Shown: positions 1 to 6,942 of the stretch, piece by piece
How positions within the stretch are numbered: the first letter of the stretch is position 1
Layout: every line of letters starts with the position of its first letter
NCBI GenBank assembly: GCA_964387535.1
Contig: CAYLXH010000041.1
Span: forward strand, 1 to 15,535
Length of the DNA stretch: 15,535 nucleotides
Source of the DNA: Butyricicoccus_A sp964387535
GTDB taxonomy: Bacteria > Bacillota > Clostridia > Oscillospirales > Butyricicoccaceae
Reading direction: 5' to 3'
Program-made: the position numbers and the translations under genes
The notes under the pieces: model-generated
What the model was told of the DNA's origin: nothing
What the model saw: the letters and a program-made list of their open reading frames with translations, nothing else
The model's database searches: none

Positions 1-54
1 GAACCCACGTGTTCAGCTTGGAAGGCTGACATTCTACCATTGAACTACACCCGC
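1..54 (-). tRNA. tRNA-Gly (anticodon UCC), 3' end beyond window
   Basis: Read on the minus strand from position 54, the sequence starts GCGGGTG (acceptor 5' strand). It continues with a D arm (GTTC, loop AATGGTA, GAAT) and an anticodon stem TCAGC/GCTGA around the loop CTTCCAA, so the anticodon is TCC and it reads GGA/GGG glycine codons. The variable loop and the first T-arm bases (TGGGTTC) are visible before the window ends. The rest of the T arm, the 3' acceptor strand and CCA lie outside, so the truncation comes from the window and not from gene decay. A consensus promoter lies just upstream. Confidence 0.95.
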
Positions 55-76
55 ATGTTTTTCACAATGCTTATAT

Positions 77-105
77 ATTATATCAATGGAGTAATAGGTT
101 GTCAA
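77..105 (-). promoter_or_regulatory. Sigma-A promoter of tRNA-Gly
   Basis: On the minus strand there is a perfect consensus pair, -35 TTGACA (100-105) and -10 TATAAT (77-82), separated by exactly 17 bp. Transcription would start near position 70, leaving a pre-tRNA leader of about 16 nt before the tRNA 5' end at 54. An ideal promoter is typical of stable-RNA genes. Confidence 0.9.
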
Positions 106-124
106 GCATTTTTTAAAACTTTTA

Positions 125-370
125 TTATGAACCGAGTTTGCTTTGGAACAGGGGGAGATAGACCGTAATCATCGTTGCGACCAACGTTACGATAAACACG
201 GCAATCAGCAGTCGCTGCATCCATTTCAACTGCTGTTTTTTGGCTGTCAGGGTGTCCGGAACGGCCTTGCGCTTATCGGATTCGAGCTGTTTGACCTGGT
301 TCATGAGTCGCACGGTGGGAATGAGCAGCACCACCAGAAGGACGAGCAATAGGATTCTCCAGAGCTGCAT
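125..370 (-). CDS. Small two-helix membrane protein, unknown function
   Basis: This 81-residue protein belongs to no family I recognise. Residues about 3-20 form a very hydrophobic helix rich in Leu and Val. Residues 24-50 are a charged, probably helical linker (KQLESDKRK and KKQQ), and residues 53-74 form a second membrane helix with a short C-terminal tail. This predicts a membrane hairpin with both ends on the same side. The gene is probably real: the ATG is preceded by GGGAGG eight bases upstream, and a near-consensus promoter (400-428) points at it. It follows the DUF4340 gene in the same direction, but a hairpin and its own promoter separate them, so it is likely a separate unit. No terminator is visible between its stop and the tRNA promoter. 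Confidence 0.75.
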   Translation of the reverse strand: MQLWRILLLVLLVVLLIPTVRLMNQVKQLESDKRKAVPDTLTAKKQQLKWMQRLLIAVFIVTLVATMITVYLPLFQSKLGS

Positions 371-399
371 GATACATTCCTCCCATGTTGTTTGAGGCT

Positions 400-428
400 A
401 TTATACGGTGTTCCAGCGGAAAAGTCAA
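400..428 (-). promoter_or_regulatory. Sigma-A promoter of the 81-aa membrane protein gene
   Basis: On the minus strand, -35 TTGACT (423-428) and -10 TATAAT (400-405) are separated by 17 bp. The predicted start near 393 gives a 5' UTR of about 23 nt that contains the GGGAGG ribosome binding site. Confidence 0.85.
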
Positions 429-470
429 AGACAATCTTCCAGGCATACCATTGTTGTGCGCCGGCGAGAG

Positions 471-504
471 AGCAGGGGCAGTACGGTCAGGCACTGCCCC
501 TGCT
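471..504 (-). terminator. Hairpin ending the ABC/GldG/DUF4340 operon
   Basis: A perfect 12-bp inverted repeat (arms 471-482 and 493-504, core GCAGGGGCAGT/ACTGCCCCTGC) has a 10-nt loop and begins 7 bases after the DUF4340 stop codon. Placement and stability fit an intrinsic terminator. The minus-strand bases after it (CTCTCGCC) lack a real U-tract, so termination may be partial or factor-dependent, or the hairpin may mainly protect the 3' end. Confidence 0.65.
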
Positions 505-511
505 GTGTGTC

Positions 512-1921
512 TCAATCCGCACCGAAGCTCTCGAGCAGGGAATGGAAGTCGCTCTGAGAGATGGTATACCGATAACCGCTTCCGTCCACATCGACGAGAT
601 ATTCCCGTGAGCCGCCTTTACTCATCGAGAGCGTGTGACGAGTTCCATCGGTGAGTCGAACGGTCAGCGACAGAAGTTCGTCTCCAGAAACGGATTCTTC
701 TGACACGGATATCGCATGGAGTGAGGTGAGCGAGAGATACAGCTGGTTGATGGCGTCGGAGTCCATCGTGTCTCCATCCAGTGTCCCCGTGATGGTATCC
801 GTGTCCTCTTCTTCCTGTTCCTCTGCCGGAACGTAGGTCAAGGATGCAGTATATGTATGACCATTGTAGGTCAGGCGAGCACGCTGGAGTTCCCGTTTGG
901 CAAAGGCCAGAAGGTAGGGAGAACGGTATTCCGTCCAGTCCAGATCATCAAGAAAGGCAAAGTATTCCGCGGAACAGCAGTAGATCGTATCGCCTCCCTG
1001 AGTCATCACATAGACAAGACCATCTTCCGTGTTGCCGATCAGCAGAGTAACGTCTTCATTGGAAAAGGAAAGTGCAATGTGGGCACGGGGCTCATCCAGG
1101 CCGTATTGTTTCCGGTCAGACTGCGTGGCATGGTTCTTGGCAACCGACTGTGCGGTCAGTCCGCTCTGAAGGTTGGACAGGATGCCGCTGCTCAATGCGT
1201 CATCGTCGGCATCCCATCGTTCGGGTTCGGTTAGGAGAAACGTGGAATATGCCGAGGAGACATCGGAATCCATGTCGTCGGTATTGCGCCGCTCGATGGA
1301 GAGTGCGGTGCCGTGCTGTGTCTCAATGGTCATGGCAGTCAGCGAGGAGGACAACGTGTAGTAGGAGCCGAGCACAGACAGAGAGAGATAGGAGTCACGC
1401 TCCTGCAACAGCGTCTCTACCGTGCTTGAGGATACAAAACAGACGTCGGAGCTATCCTGGGTGAGACAGTAGGTGCCGCCAAGTGTGTCAGATGTGAGAC
1501 CAAAGATCAGGGTGTTTTTCGTACCGTCGTTTTGGGTGATCGTGATGACATCGTGTTTGGCGCCCTCATCCAGCCCATAACGATCCAGATCGGTGGAAAC
1601 GGGATCAATCAGTGTGCCGGATACCGAACAGGCCGTGGACAGCAGAGAGGACAGGGAGTTCTGGTCATAGGAGCCGGAGCGGTCGCCCACCACAGTGTAT
1701 TCGGTGCCGGAATCATCGGTCTTGATTTTTACGGTAAAGGAGCTGCCGTTACGCAGAGAGACCGTAATTTTGCGTATCTCCTCGCTGTCCATGTCCGTGA
1801 GGGAGACGGTTTCGGTATCGTCCTCGTCGGTTGCGGGATGAGTTACGAGCAGCGCATAGACGCCGCCGAGCAGTGCTACGGCGAGCAGAGGAAGGAGCAG
1901 TCGCTTGTTTGGCAGAGTCAT
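512..1921 (-). CDS. DUF4340 domain-containing protein of a GldG-type ABC cassette
   Basis: A 469-residue protein with an N-terminal membrane anchor or uncleaved signal (residues 6-26 after MTLPNKR), then an acidic stretch (DEDDTET) and a long Ser/Thr/Asp-rich region likely outside the membrane. Two repeat-like units are visible, each with a YGLDE motif (115-119 and 273-277) followed by beta-rich sequence such as DVITITQNDG and HIALSFSNED. This is the hallmark of DUF4340, whose members usually lie directly downstream of GldG-like genes. A Glu/Asp insert (EEQEEEDTDT, about 367-376) breaks the C-terminal half. The ATG overlaps the upstream stop as TAATG and AGAGGAGG precedes it, so it is translationally coupled. 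The biochemical role is unknown; a structural or substrate-handling part of the exporter is inferred. Confidence 0.85.
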   Translation of the reverse strand: MTLPNKRLLLPLLAVALLGGVYALLVTHPATDEDDTETVSLTDMDSEEIRKITVSLRNGSSFTVKIKTDDSGTEYTVVGDRSGSYDQNSLSSLLSTACSVSGTLIDPVSTDLDRYGLDEGAKHDVITITQNDGTKNTLIFGLTSDTLGGTYCLTQDSSDVCFVSSSTVETLLQERDSYLSLSVLGSYYTLSSSLTAMTIETQHGTALSIERRNTDDMDSDVSSAYSTFLLTEPERWDADDDALSSGILSNLQSGLTAQSVAKNHATQSDRKQYGLDEPRAHIALSFSNEDVTLLIGNTEDGLVYVMTQGGDTIYCCSAEYFAFLDDLDWTEYRSPYLLAFAKRELQRARLTYNGHTYTASLTYVPAEEQEEEDTDTITGTLDGDTMDSDAINQLYLSLTSLHAISVSEESVSGDELLSLTVRLTDGTRHTLSMSKGGSREYLVDVDGSGYRYTISQSDFHSLLESFGAD

Positions 1922-3657
1922 TACAGATGCCTCCTCTGGAAAAAGACCACAAGGGCGTACAGGAACAAGAATACCGGAATAAACAATAACAGTAAGAAGA
2001 TGAGATAGGTGGCGGTTGTGCTCAGCGTCAGCGGTTCTGCATCCATGGATTTGGACGGGATGGAAAGTAATGTGGTGTCCGGCTGCATGACGGACAGTGT
2101 ATTGCTCAAAAAGCTCTTGTTGAGCAGGCTGGATGACTGCATGAGCTGATCGGTCATCATCAGGGCGGAGGAACAGACGAAAATCTGACCACCGTCCTCA
2201 TTTCCGGTGTACTGAGCGAGCGCGGCGAGGGCAAACGGACCATCCGTATCGCTGTCCTGTTTCTCGTAAGAATCGTACGTGGTTTCTGCTTTGATTGGGC
2301 GGGAATACGACGTATTTCGAGAGGAAAGCAGCGTTTCTACAGTGCGGTCATTGATCGTATCGTCAATCTGCACCGTCAGCGATTTGGCGTCTGGTGTGAC
2401 GATGACCTGGTCAGACGTGGTGTACAGGGCTTCGTTGGACTCCGTTTCCTCGAGCGAAGCGAGGATGTAGCGGGCGTCACTGATGTTGTATTCCGCGTCA
2501 AGCACCATATCTGACTGTACCGTAATGCCCCACTCCCTGAGATAGGAGTACAGGTGATCCAGAGCGGTAGGGCTCTCGGTGCCGTCGAAAATCAGAAGGT
2601 CACCGCCGGACTTCACATAGTCGTCCAGTGCGTTGAGCTCATCCTCTGTGTAATCTTTCTGCGGCAGGCTGAGCACGAGTACGGAGGAGTTGTCGGGAAT
2701 ATCCTCTTCGGCCAGCGTGAGTTCGTCGACGGAGTATCCGGAGGTCTCAAGCAGACCGGTGAACTCGCTGGATACACTCTCGTTATGCCCGCGCAGGATG
2801 TAGGCATACGGCGTATCCTCGCTGGTTACCGCGAGCAGGGCGGAGGTCAGTGTGCTTTCTCCGCAGAATCCGGTAACGGAGGTGTAGCCGGAGGAGGAGT
2901 CGGAGGACGTGTCATAGAAATCTACCAGATTGAGTACGCGTGACTGCTTGCCGCACTGAACAATCAGGCTGCCCTCGGAGACGCGGCTGGACAGCTCGCT
3001 GAATTCTTCCACTGCCGAGGGATTCTGATATGGGTCAATATAAGACAGGCTGAGCCGGTCTGTCCGGTTGTCGTATTTGTCAAGCAGGATGTCGACATAA
3101 TTGCCGTAGGTGCTGGAGGAAAGGTCATTTTCACTCATCAGAATGGTGATGGTGACGTCATCCTCGAGGGAATCCAGAACATCATATGTGTCTTGGGAAA
3201 TGCTGTACATCTTGCTGGCAGTTAAATCCAGGTTGAGATCAAAGCGGTCATTTAGGTTGGTACAGATCAGATTGAGTAAAATCACGGCGGCGATGACGAG
3301 CGCGACGGAGCCCGAGGACAACATAAACCGCTTGGTGCGCTTGATGTTGTGTCCCAGCGCAAGGCGATGCCGGATATCCCGGCGAGTTCCGGCTGGGGTG
3401 CGGGCGTTGGCCCGATAATACAGCAGGAAGCATACCAGGAAAGAGAGGGTCAGCACGATGGGAACCGGAAGGATACCGGTATCATACACAAAGCAGAGTA
3501 AGAAGGTGTCGACACTCAGAAGCACAGAGGGAATCGCCGCAAACAATGCGATGAGGCCGTGGGGGAACACGGTTTGGCGGGAGCGGAGAAAGACAGCGGC
3601 CGCCAGTGCTGCTATGAGCAGGACGACAAACAGAATGATGCAGAGATATTGTATCAT
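1921..3657 (-). CDS. GldG-like ABC transporter auxiliary membrane protein
   Basis: A 578-residue protein. Four hydrophobic segments lie at the N terminus (about 3-24, 34-58, 63-82 and 112-134) and one at the C terminus (about 549-571). Between them, from residue 144 (DLTASKMYSIS), is a large region matching the GldG/ABC-transporter-auxiliary pattern: a 'DLT..K.YSIS..T..VL..L' opening, then alternating beta/alpha sequence including a stretch like VLVLSLPQKDYTEDELNALDDYVKSGGDLLIFDG. This fold family resembles IFT52/GldG and has no known enzymatic residues. The first about 105 residues, with three helices, precede the usual single N-terminal anchor. GGAGGG lies five bases before the ATG. The start is 12 nt after the permease stop, and the end overlaps the DUF4340 start by one base. 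It probably forms the extracytoplasmic part of the ABC complex. Confidence 0.85.
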   Translation of the reverse strand: MIQYLCIILFVVLLIAALAAAVFLRSRQTVFPHGLIALFAAIPSVLLSVDTFLLCFVYDTGILPVPIVLTLSFLVCFLLYYRANARTPAGTRRDIRHRLALGHNIKRTKRFMLSSGSVALVIAAVILLNLICTNLNDRFDLNLDLTASKMYSISQDTYDVLDSLEDDVTITILMSENDLSSSTYGNYVDILLDKYDNRTDRLSLSYIDPYQNPSAVEEFSELSSRVSEGSLIVQCGKQSRVLNLVDFYDTSSDSSSGYTSVTGFCGESTLTSALLAVTSEDTPYAYILRGHNESVSSEFTGLLETSGYSVDELTLAEEDIPDNSSVLVLSLPQKDYTEDELNALDDYVKSGGDLLIFDGTESPTALDHLYSYLREWGITVQSDMVLDAEYNISDARYILASLEETESNEALYTTSDQVIVTPDAKSLTVQIDDTINDRTVETLLSSRNTSYSRPIKAETTYDSYEKQDSDTDGPFALAALAQYTGNEDGGQIFVCSSALMMTDQLMQSSSLLNKSFLSNTLSVMQPDTTLLSIPSKSMDAEPLTLSTTATYLIFLLLLFIPVFLFLYALVVFFQRRHL

Positions 3658-3669
3658 GACTTCCCTCCA

Positions 3670-4368
3670 TTAATGTCTGCGCCGCTCGAGGACACGGGCG
3701 GTGAAAAATAGGAATGATGCGGTGAACGACAGGAAATACATCAGGCTGCTGAAGGAAAACTGGGCGGATAAGAATGTGTCATAGCGAGTGAACACCGAAA
3801 ACCAATGGAGTACTGAGGCAAGAGTGCCGCTGGCAGAGCTGCTGAGAGAATCAATCAGATACAGCATGAGAAACAAGGCAAATGAGAGAACGGCAGCGAT
3901 CAATTGACTTTCCGTGATGGAGGACAAAAACAGCCCGATAGAGACAAACAGCATCGCAGCGCACAGCAAAGCAAGATAGCAGCCGACGGTGGTCTGCCAG
4001 GCCAGCGTGCCGCCGCACAGGATAATGACCAGCCAGGGCAGTGTGACGGCCAGACAGCATAGTATAACGCTCATGGCGGCGAGAAATTTACCCAGGACAA
4101 TGTCCCATACCCGTACTGGTGCCGTGAGAAGCAGACGGTCGGTACCTTGGCGGTATTCCTCGCTGAACAGGCGCATTGTGAGAATGGGTGTCATAAACAG
4201 CAGGATGGTGAGCAAAAAGGCAAACGGGGAAGTCAGATCGCTGGAGGACCCGAGGACACAATAGGCAAAAAAAATCAGATTTGCGATCAGAGCAAAGACT
4301 CCGATATAGACAAAGCCCAGCGGTGAGCGGAAAAAGCTCTGAAGATCGCGCTTACGGATCGTATTCAT
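3670..4368 (-). CDS. ABC-2 type permease (GldF-like)
   Basis: A 232-residue integral membrane protein with about six predicted helices. It carries the ABC-2/GldF signature after the second helix (LTMRLFSEEYRQGTDRLLL, residues about 63-81), corresponding to the family pattern 'tMR..sEE...GT.elL.t.P'. It would form the membrane channel that pairs with the ATPase encoded just upstream. The start MNTIRKRDLQ at 4368 is chosen because the ATG overlaps the ATPase stop as ATGA and AAAGGAGG (4380-4387) precedes it. An open frame continues upstream to 4551, but that extension only reads through the ATPase gene out of frame and has no membrane character. Substrate is unknown. Confidence 0.88.
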   Translation of the reverse strand: MNTIRKRDLQSFFRSPLGFVYIGVFALIANLIFFAYCVLGSSSDLTSPFAFLLTILLFMTPILTMRLFSEEYRQGTDRLLLTAPVRVWDIVLGKFLAAMSVILCCLAVTLPWLVIILCGGTLAWQTTVGCYLALLCAAMLFVSIGLFLSSITESQLIAAVLSFALFLMLYLIDSLSSSASGTLASVLHWFSVFTRYDTFLSAQFSFSSLMYFLSFTASFLFFTARVLERRRH

Positions 4369-5387
4369 TTGCGGGATTTCCTCCTTTGAAACAGATGGCG
4401 TCGCGGATGTGGAGCGGCGCTGCCGGAATCCGGCGTCTCGGGTGGATCCGTTGCCGGGACATCCGAGTCGGTCAACTTCAGGAAAATATCCTCCAGGCTG
4501 GCTTCCAGCTGCCGCATGGAGAGAATGGCGAGTTGGTTTTGGGACAGGCAATCGAACACATCGCGGCGGATGTCAGAGTCGGGCTCTGCTGCGATGCGGT
4601 AGGTGGATTTCAACCCGTCCTCTTGGGTCAGAACGGCGTCTACGACACCGGGAACGGCACGCAGAATGGGAAGAATCCGTTCCGCCTCACCTTCGATCAT
4701 CATTTCCAGCTGGGTAGCGTGCGTCAAGCGTTGAGCCAGCTCATGAGTGGTACCGTCAGCGACAATCTGCCCCTGATGGATGACAAGGACGCGGTCACAG
4801 ACTTCCTGTACCTCCGGAAGGATATGGCTGGACAGGATCACGGTGTGGTTTGCGCCGAGCGTGCGGATCATACTGCGGATTTCAATGATCTGCTTGGGGT
4901 CCAGCCCGACGGTAGGTTCATCCAGAATGAGTACCTTGGGATCACCGATCAACGCCTGAGCCAGTCCGACCCGCTGCCGATAGCCTTTCGAGAGGTTGCG
5001 GATCAGGCGCCCGGTGACCTCCTCCAGTCCGGCGCGGGACAGTACAGACGCCATGTGGTCGTGTTTGTCCAGCGTACACTTTTTCAGACGGTATACAAAA
5101 TCGAGATATTCCGACACAGTCATGTCGGGATACAGCGGCGGCACCTCCGGAAGATAGCCGATCAGACGACGAACCTCTTCGGGGTGCTCCTGCGTGGATT
5201 TCCCGTCGATGGTCACGGTTCCGTCGGTGGCTTCCAGACAGCCGGTGATGATATTCATTGTTGTGCTTTTTCCGGCGCCATTTGGCCCGAGAAAGCCGAC
5301 GATTTCCCCTTCTTTGACGGAAAAGGACAAGTTGCGGATCGCGGTGGCAGCGCCGTATTGCTTGGTAAGATGACTGACCTGTATCAT
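4365..5387 (-). CDS. ABC transporter ATP-binding protein (GldA-like)
   Basis: A 340-residue cytoplasmic ATPase, first gene of the exporter operon. All nucleotide-binding motifs are intact: Walker A GPNGAGKST (34-42), signature LSKGYRQR (132-139), Walker B VLILDEP with D156/E157, D-loop GLDP (161-164) and switch His188 in SSHIL. The usual Q-loop glutamine position is in GYLPEVPPLYPD, where Glu81 appears, as is common in GldA/exporter-type ATPases. The C-terminal domain after about residue 225 is longer than in minimal ATPases. It ends in a Pro-rich then basic tail (RRHLFQRRKSRK), which may contact the membrane or the permease. Ribosome binding site AGGAGG is seven bases before the ATG. The stop overlaps the permease start. 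Confidence 0.92.
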   Translation of the reverse strand: MIQVSHLTKQYGAATAIRNLSFSVKEGEIVGFLGPNGAGKSTTMNIITGCLEATDGTVTIDGKSTQEHPEEVRRLIGYLPEVPPLYPDMTVSEYLDFVYRLKKCTLDKHDHMASVLSRAGLEEVTGRLIRNLSKGYRQRVGLAQALIGDPKVLILDEPTVGLDPKQIIEIRSMIRTLGANHTVILSSHILPEVQEVCDRVLVIHQGQIVADGTTHELAQRLTHATQLEMMIEGEAERILPILRAVPGVVDAVLTQEDGLKSTYRIAAEPDSDIRRDVFDCLSQNQLAILSMRQLEASLEDIFLKLTDSDVPATDPPETPDSGSAAPHPRRHLFQRRKSRK

Positions 5388-5505
5388 GCGGATTCCTCCT
5401 GAATGGGCGGAGCGATCGGTGACCGCCGTGATGTCGATCGGAAGAAGAACGAAAGAAGGATCATGAATTTCCTCATTTTGGCAAGTGCTTCTTCAAACTA
5501 GAATC

Positions 5506-5542
5506 AGTGTAGCAGTGCTGTGTGTTGGTTGTGTGAACAACC
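5506..5542 (-). promoter_or_regulatory. Possible promoter and operator of the ABC exporter operon
   Basis: The minus strand reads TGCTACACT, an extended -10 (TGn plus TACACT at 5506-5511), about 120 bp before the ATPase start. No good -35 hexamer sits 16-18 bp upstream. Instead the -35 position is covered by the palindrome GGTTGT-GTGA-ACAACC (5527-5542). A weak -35 overlaid by a palindrome would suit a regulated promoter, but both elements are short and could be coincidental. Confidence 0.3.
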
Positions 5543-5618
5543 GGCGGTTTTCTGTTGAACCTATGTGGAATCTATTAGGATTTGCCCCGGTTGATGACAA
5601 AGTTTAACGGTCGAGCTG

Positions 5619-5647
5619 TTGCAATGAAGCTGGGAAACCCGTATAAT
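5619..5647 (+). promoter_or_regulatory. Sigma-A promoter of iolG
   Basis: -35 TTGCAA (5619-5624) and -10 TATAAT (5642-5647) have a 17-bp spacer. The predicted start near 5654 gives a 55-nt leader ending in AGGAGG (5695-5700), eight bases before the ATG. Confidence 0.8.
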
Positions 5648-5708
5648 AAAAGAGTACCTACGATTTGTAACACAGAGGGTTTTTACTTCACAGCAGGAGG
5701 TTGCCAGG

Positions 5709-6716
5709 ATGGAAAAACTGAGAGTAGGCGTTGTGGGCTGCGGCGAAATCGGCCGGGAACACATCGCAAGAATTACTAATAAATTCTCCGGGGCGGATGT
5801 TGTTGCGATTTCCGATGTCTTTGTCGAGGGCGCACGTAAGGTCGGGGAACCGCTCGGCGCCAGCATTTACAATAACAGTGCGGATCTGGTATATGATGAC
5901 GATGTCGATGCGGTAATCTGCACCAGTCCGGATGTCGCACATCTTGAGACAATTATGCAGTGCATTGAGGCGGAAAAGCCGATCTTTTCCGAGAAGCCGC
6001 TGAGTACCAGCGCTGCGGAATCCCGCGCGATTGTCGAGGCAGAGATGCGCACCGGACGCCATCTGGTACAGGTCGGATTTATGCGCCGGTATGACCGGGG
6101 CTTCCGTCAGATGAAGCAAATGCTGGAGGACGGAAAGTTTGGTGAAATCCTATACTCTCGCTGCACCCATTGGGCGGTTTCCGTAGGCCGTGATTATGAC
6201 AATCAGATGGTCATCACCGATGCCTCGATTCATGAGATCGACACGCTGCGTTGGCTGATGAACGATGAATATGAGTCGGCACAGGTCATTATTCCCAAGG
6301 AGACCTCGCGCACGCACACGCAGCTGCGCGATCCGCAGATACTGATGCTGCGCTTCAAGAGCGGATGTGTTGCGATTGTCGAAGTATTTATGAACAGTGG
6401 CCTGGGCTTTGACATCAACTGTCAGGTTGTCTGCGAAAACGGGATTATTGATTTGCCGGGACCGGCCTATCCGACGTACCGGCAGAAGGGTGGACTGGTG
6501 GTTCCGATTGAACAGGACTGGAAACGCCGTTTTGTGCATGCCTATGACAATGAGATCCAGGATTGGATTAATTCGACGCTCAAGGGAGAGGTCAATGGTC
6601 CGAATGCGTGGGATGGCTATGTCTCGAATGTTGTCATGGAAGCCCTGTTGGATGCGCAGGTGTCCGGCGATGTGGAGTTGATTACAACGGGCCCGAAACC
6701 GGATTTCTACAAATAA
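5709..6716 (+). CDS. iolG: Inositol 2-dehydrogenase, IolG-type Gfo/Idh/MocA oxidoreductase
   Basis: A 335-residue NAD(P)-dependent dehydrogenase. The N-terminal Rossmann domain has GCGEIG as the dinucleotide loop (G10-x-G12-xx-G15), and EKP at 95-97 supplies the conserved lysine. The C-terminal domain has the catalytic set Asp171, His175 and Asp178 in DASIHEIDTLRWL. These positions nearly coincide with Lys97, Asp172 and His176 as I recall them for Bacillus subtilis IolG. Other stretches also look like that enzyme (VQVGFMRRYD, LVNDDYES-like, WKRRFVHAYDNEIQDW, NAWDGY). The family oxidises myo-inositol to 2-keto-myo-inositol, and some members use D-chiro- or scyllo-inositol or related sugars. 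It has its own promoter and terminator. No other inositol-catabolism gene is in the window, so exact substrate is uncertain. Confidence 0.9.
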   Translation: MEKLRVGVVGCGEIGREHIARITNKFSGADVVAISDVFVEGARKVGEPLGASIYNNSADLVYDDDVDAVICTSPDVAHLETIMQCIEAEKPIFSEKPLSTSAAESRAIVEAEMRTGRHLVQVGFMRRYDRGFRQMKQMLEDGKFGEILYSRCTHWAVSVGRDYDNQMVITDASIHEIDTLRWLMNDEYESAQVIIPKETSRTHTQLRDPQILMLRFKSGCVAIVEVFMNSGLGFDINCQVVCENGIIDLPGPAYPTYRQKGGLVVPIEQDWKRRFVHAYDNEIQDWINSTLKGEVNGPNAWDGYVSNVVMEALLDAQVSGDVELITTGPKPDFYK

Positions 6717-6731
6717 TATCTGTGAGGACAA

Positions 6732-6774
6732 CACCGCTGCCGGTATCAGGCAGCGGTGCTTTTGCGTTTTTTTT
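6732..6774 (+). terminator. Intrinsic terminator after iolG
   Basis: A 10-bp perfect GC-rich stem (6732-6741 with 6749-6758, CACCGCTGCC/GGCAGCGGTG) with a 7-nt loop is followed by CTTTTGCG and a run of eight T. It begins 15 bases after the iolG stop. Confidence 0.92.
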
Positions 6775-6783
6775 GACTTTAGA

Positions 6784-6812
6784 TTGATTTTTGAAAAAAG
6801 AAATGATAAAAT
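6784..6812 (+). promoter_or_regulatory. Promoter of the EcsC-family gene
   Basis: -35 TTGATT (6784-6789) and -10 TAAAAT (6807-6812) with a 17-bp spacer sit in an AT-rich stretch right after the iolG terminator. The predicted start is near 6819, which makes a leader of about 147 nt before the gene. Confidence 0.7.
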
Positions 6813-6817
6813 AATAA

Positions 6818-6942
6818 CGGACGACAGAGGTTGGCTCTGTCCGGTTTCTTTCCGCTGAGGCCTAGGCGGTGGAAGCCCTTGTCCGCTTTTGTTGTTGTAT
6901 TGCGGGAAAACCACTGTGTGTCAAAGCATGGTGGTTTTCTCG
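6818..6942 (+). promoter_or_regulatory. Structured 5' leader of the EcsC-family gene, class unknown
   Basis: Three hairpins can be folded by eye. The first is 6824-6829 with 6835-6840 (ACAGAG/CTCTGT), extended across a bulge by 6818-6820 with 6841-6843. The second is 6843-6848 with 6872-6877, enclosing CCGC/GCGG (6852-6855 with 6866-6869). The third is a strong stem of about 12 pairs (6903-6914 with 6931-6942, core GAAAACCAC/GTGGTTTTC) with a 16-nt loop, ending about 10 bases before the ribosome binding site. The third stem has only a short T stretch after it, so it could be a weak terminator or an RBS-proximal control hairpin. I could not match this to any riboswitch class I know. A cis-regulatory leader or an independent small RNA are both possible. 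Confidence 0.4.

Larger units (their letters stand above)
5388..5708. other. 321-bp divergent intergenic region (exporter operon / iolG)
   Basis: This region has no convincing gene. It carries the iolG promoter (5619-5647) and ribosome binding site on the plus strand. On the minus strand it carries a possible extended -10 element for the exporter operon (5506-5511) and the ribosome binding site at about 5395-5400. A small palindrome at 5527-5542 lies between the two promoters. The stretch 5411-5443 contains two copies of CGATCGG. No catabolite-repression (cre) site could be recognised by eye. Confidence 0.6.

Noticed and set aside
4369..4551. N-terminal extension of the ABC permease
   Set aside because: The extra 61 residues overlap the ATPase gene, are hydrophilic and low-complexity, and lack a ribosome binding site. 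The internal ATG has AAAGGAGG and an ATGA overlap.
4281..5402. Long plus-strand open frame (373 codons) opposite the ABC ATPase
   Set aside because: It is antisense to a gene with intact Walker motifs. Its translation has no domain character and it has no ribosome binding site.
5411..5443. Short direct repeat CGATCGG as an iteron or operator
   Set aside because: There are only two 7-base copies, with no flanking conservation. This is likely chance in this sequence.
6840..6880. TPP riboswitch or T-box in the EcsC leader
   Set aside because: GCTGAGG resembles part of the TPP core, but the rest of the core and any T-box signature (AGGGTGG region) are absent.
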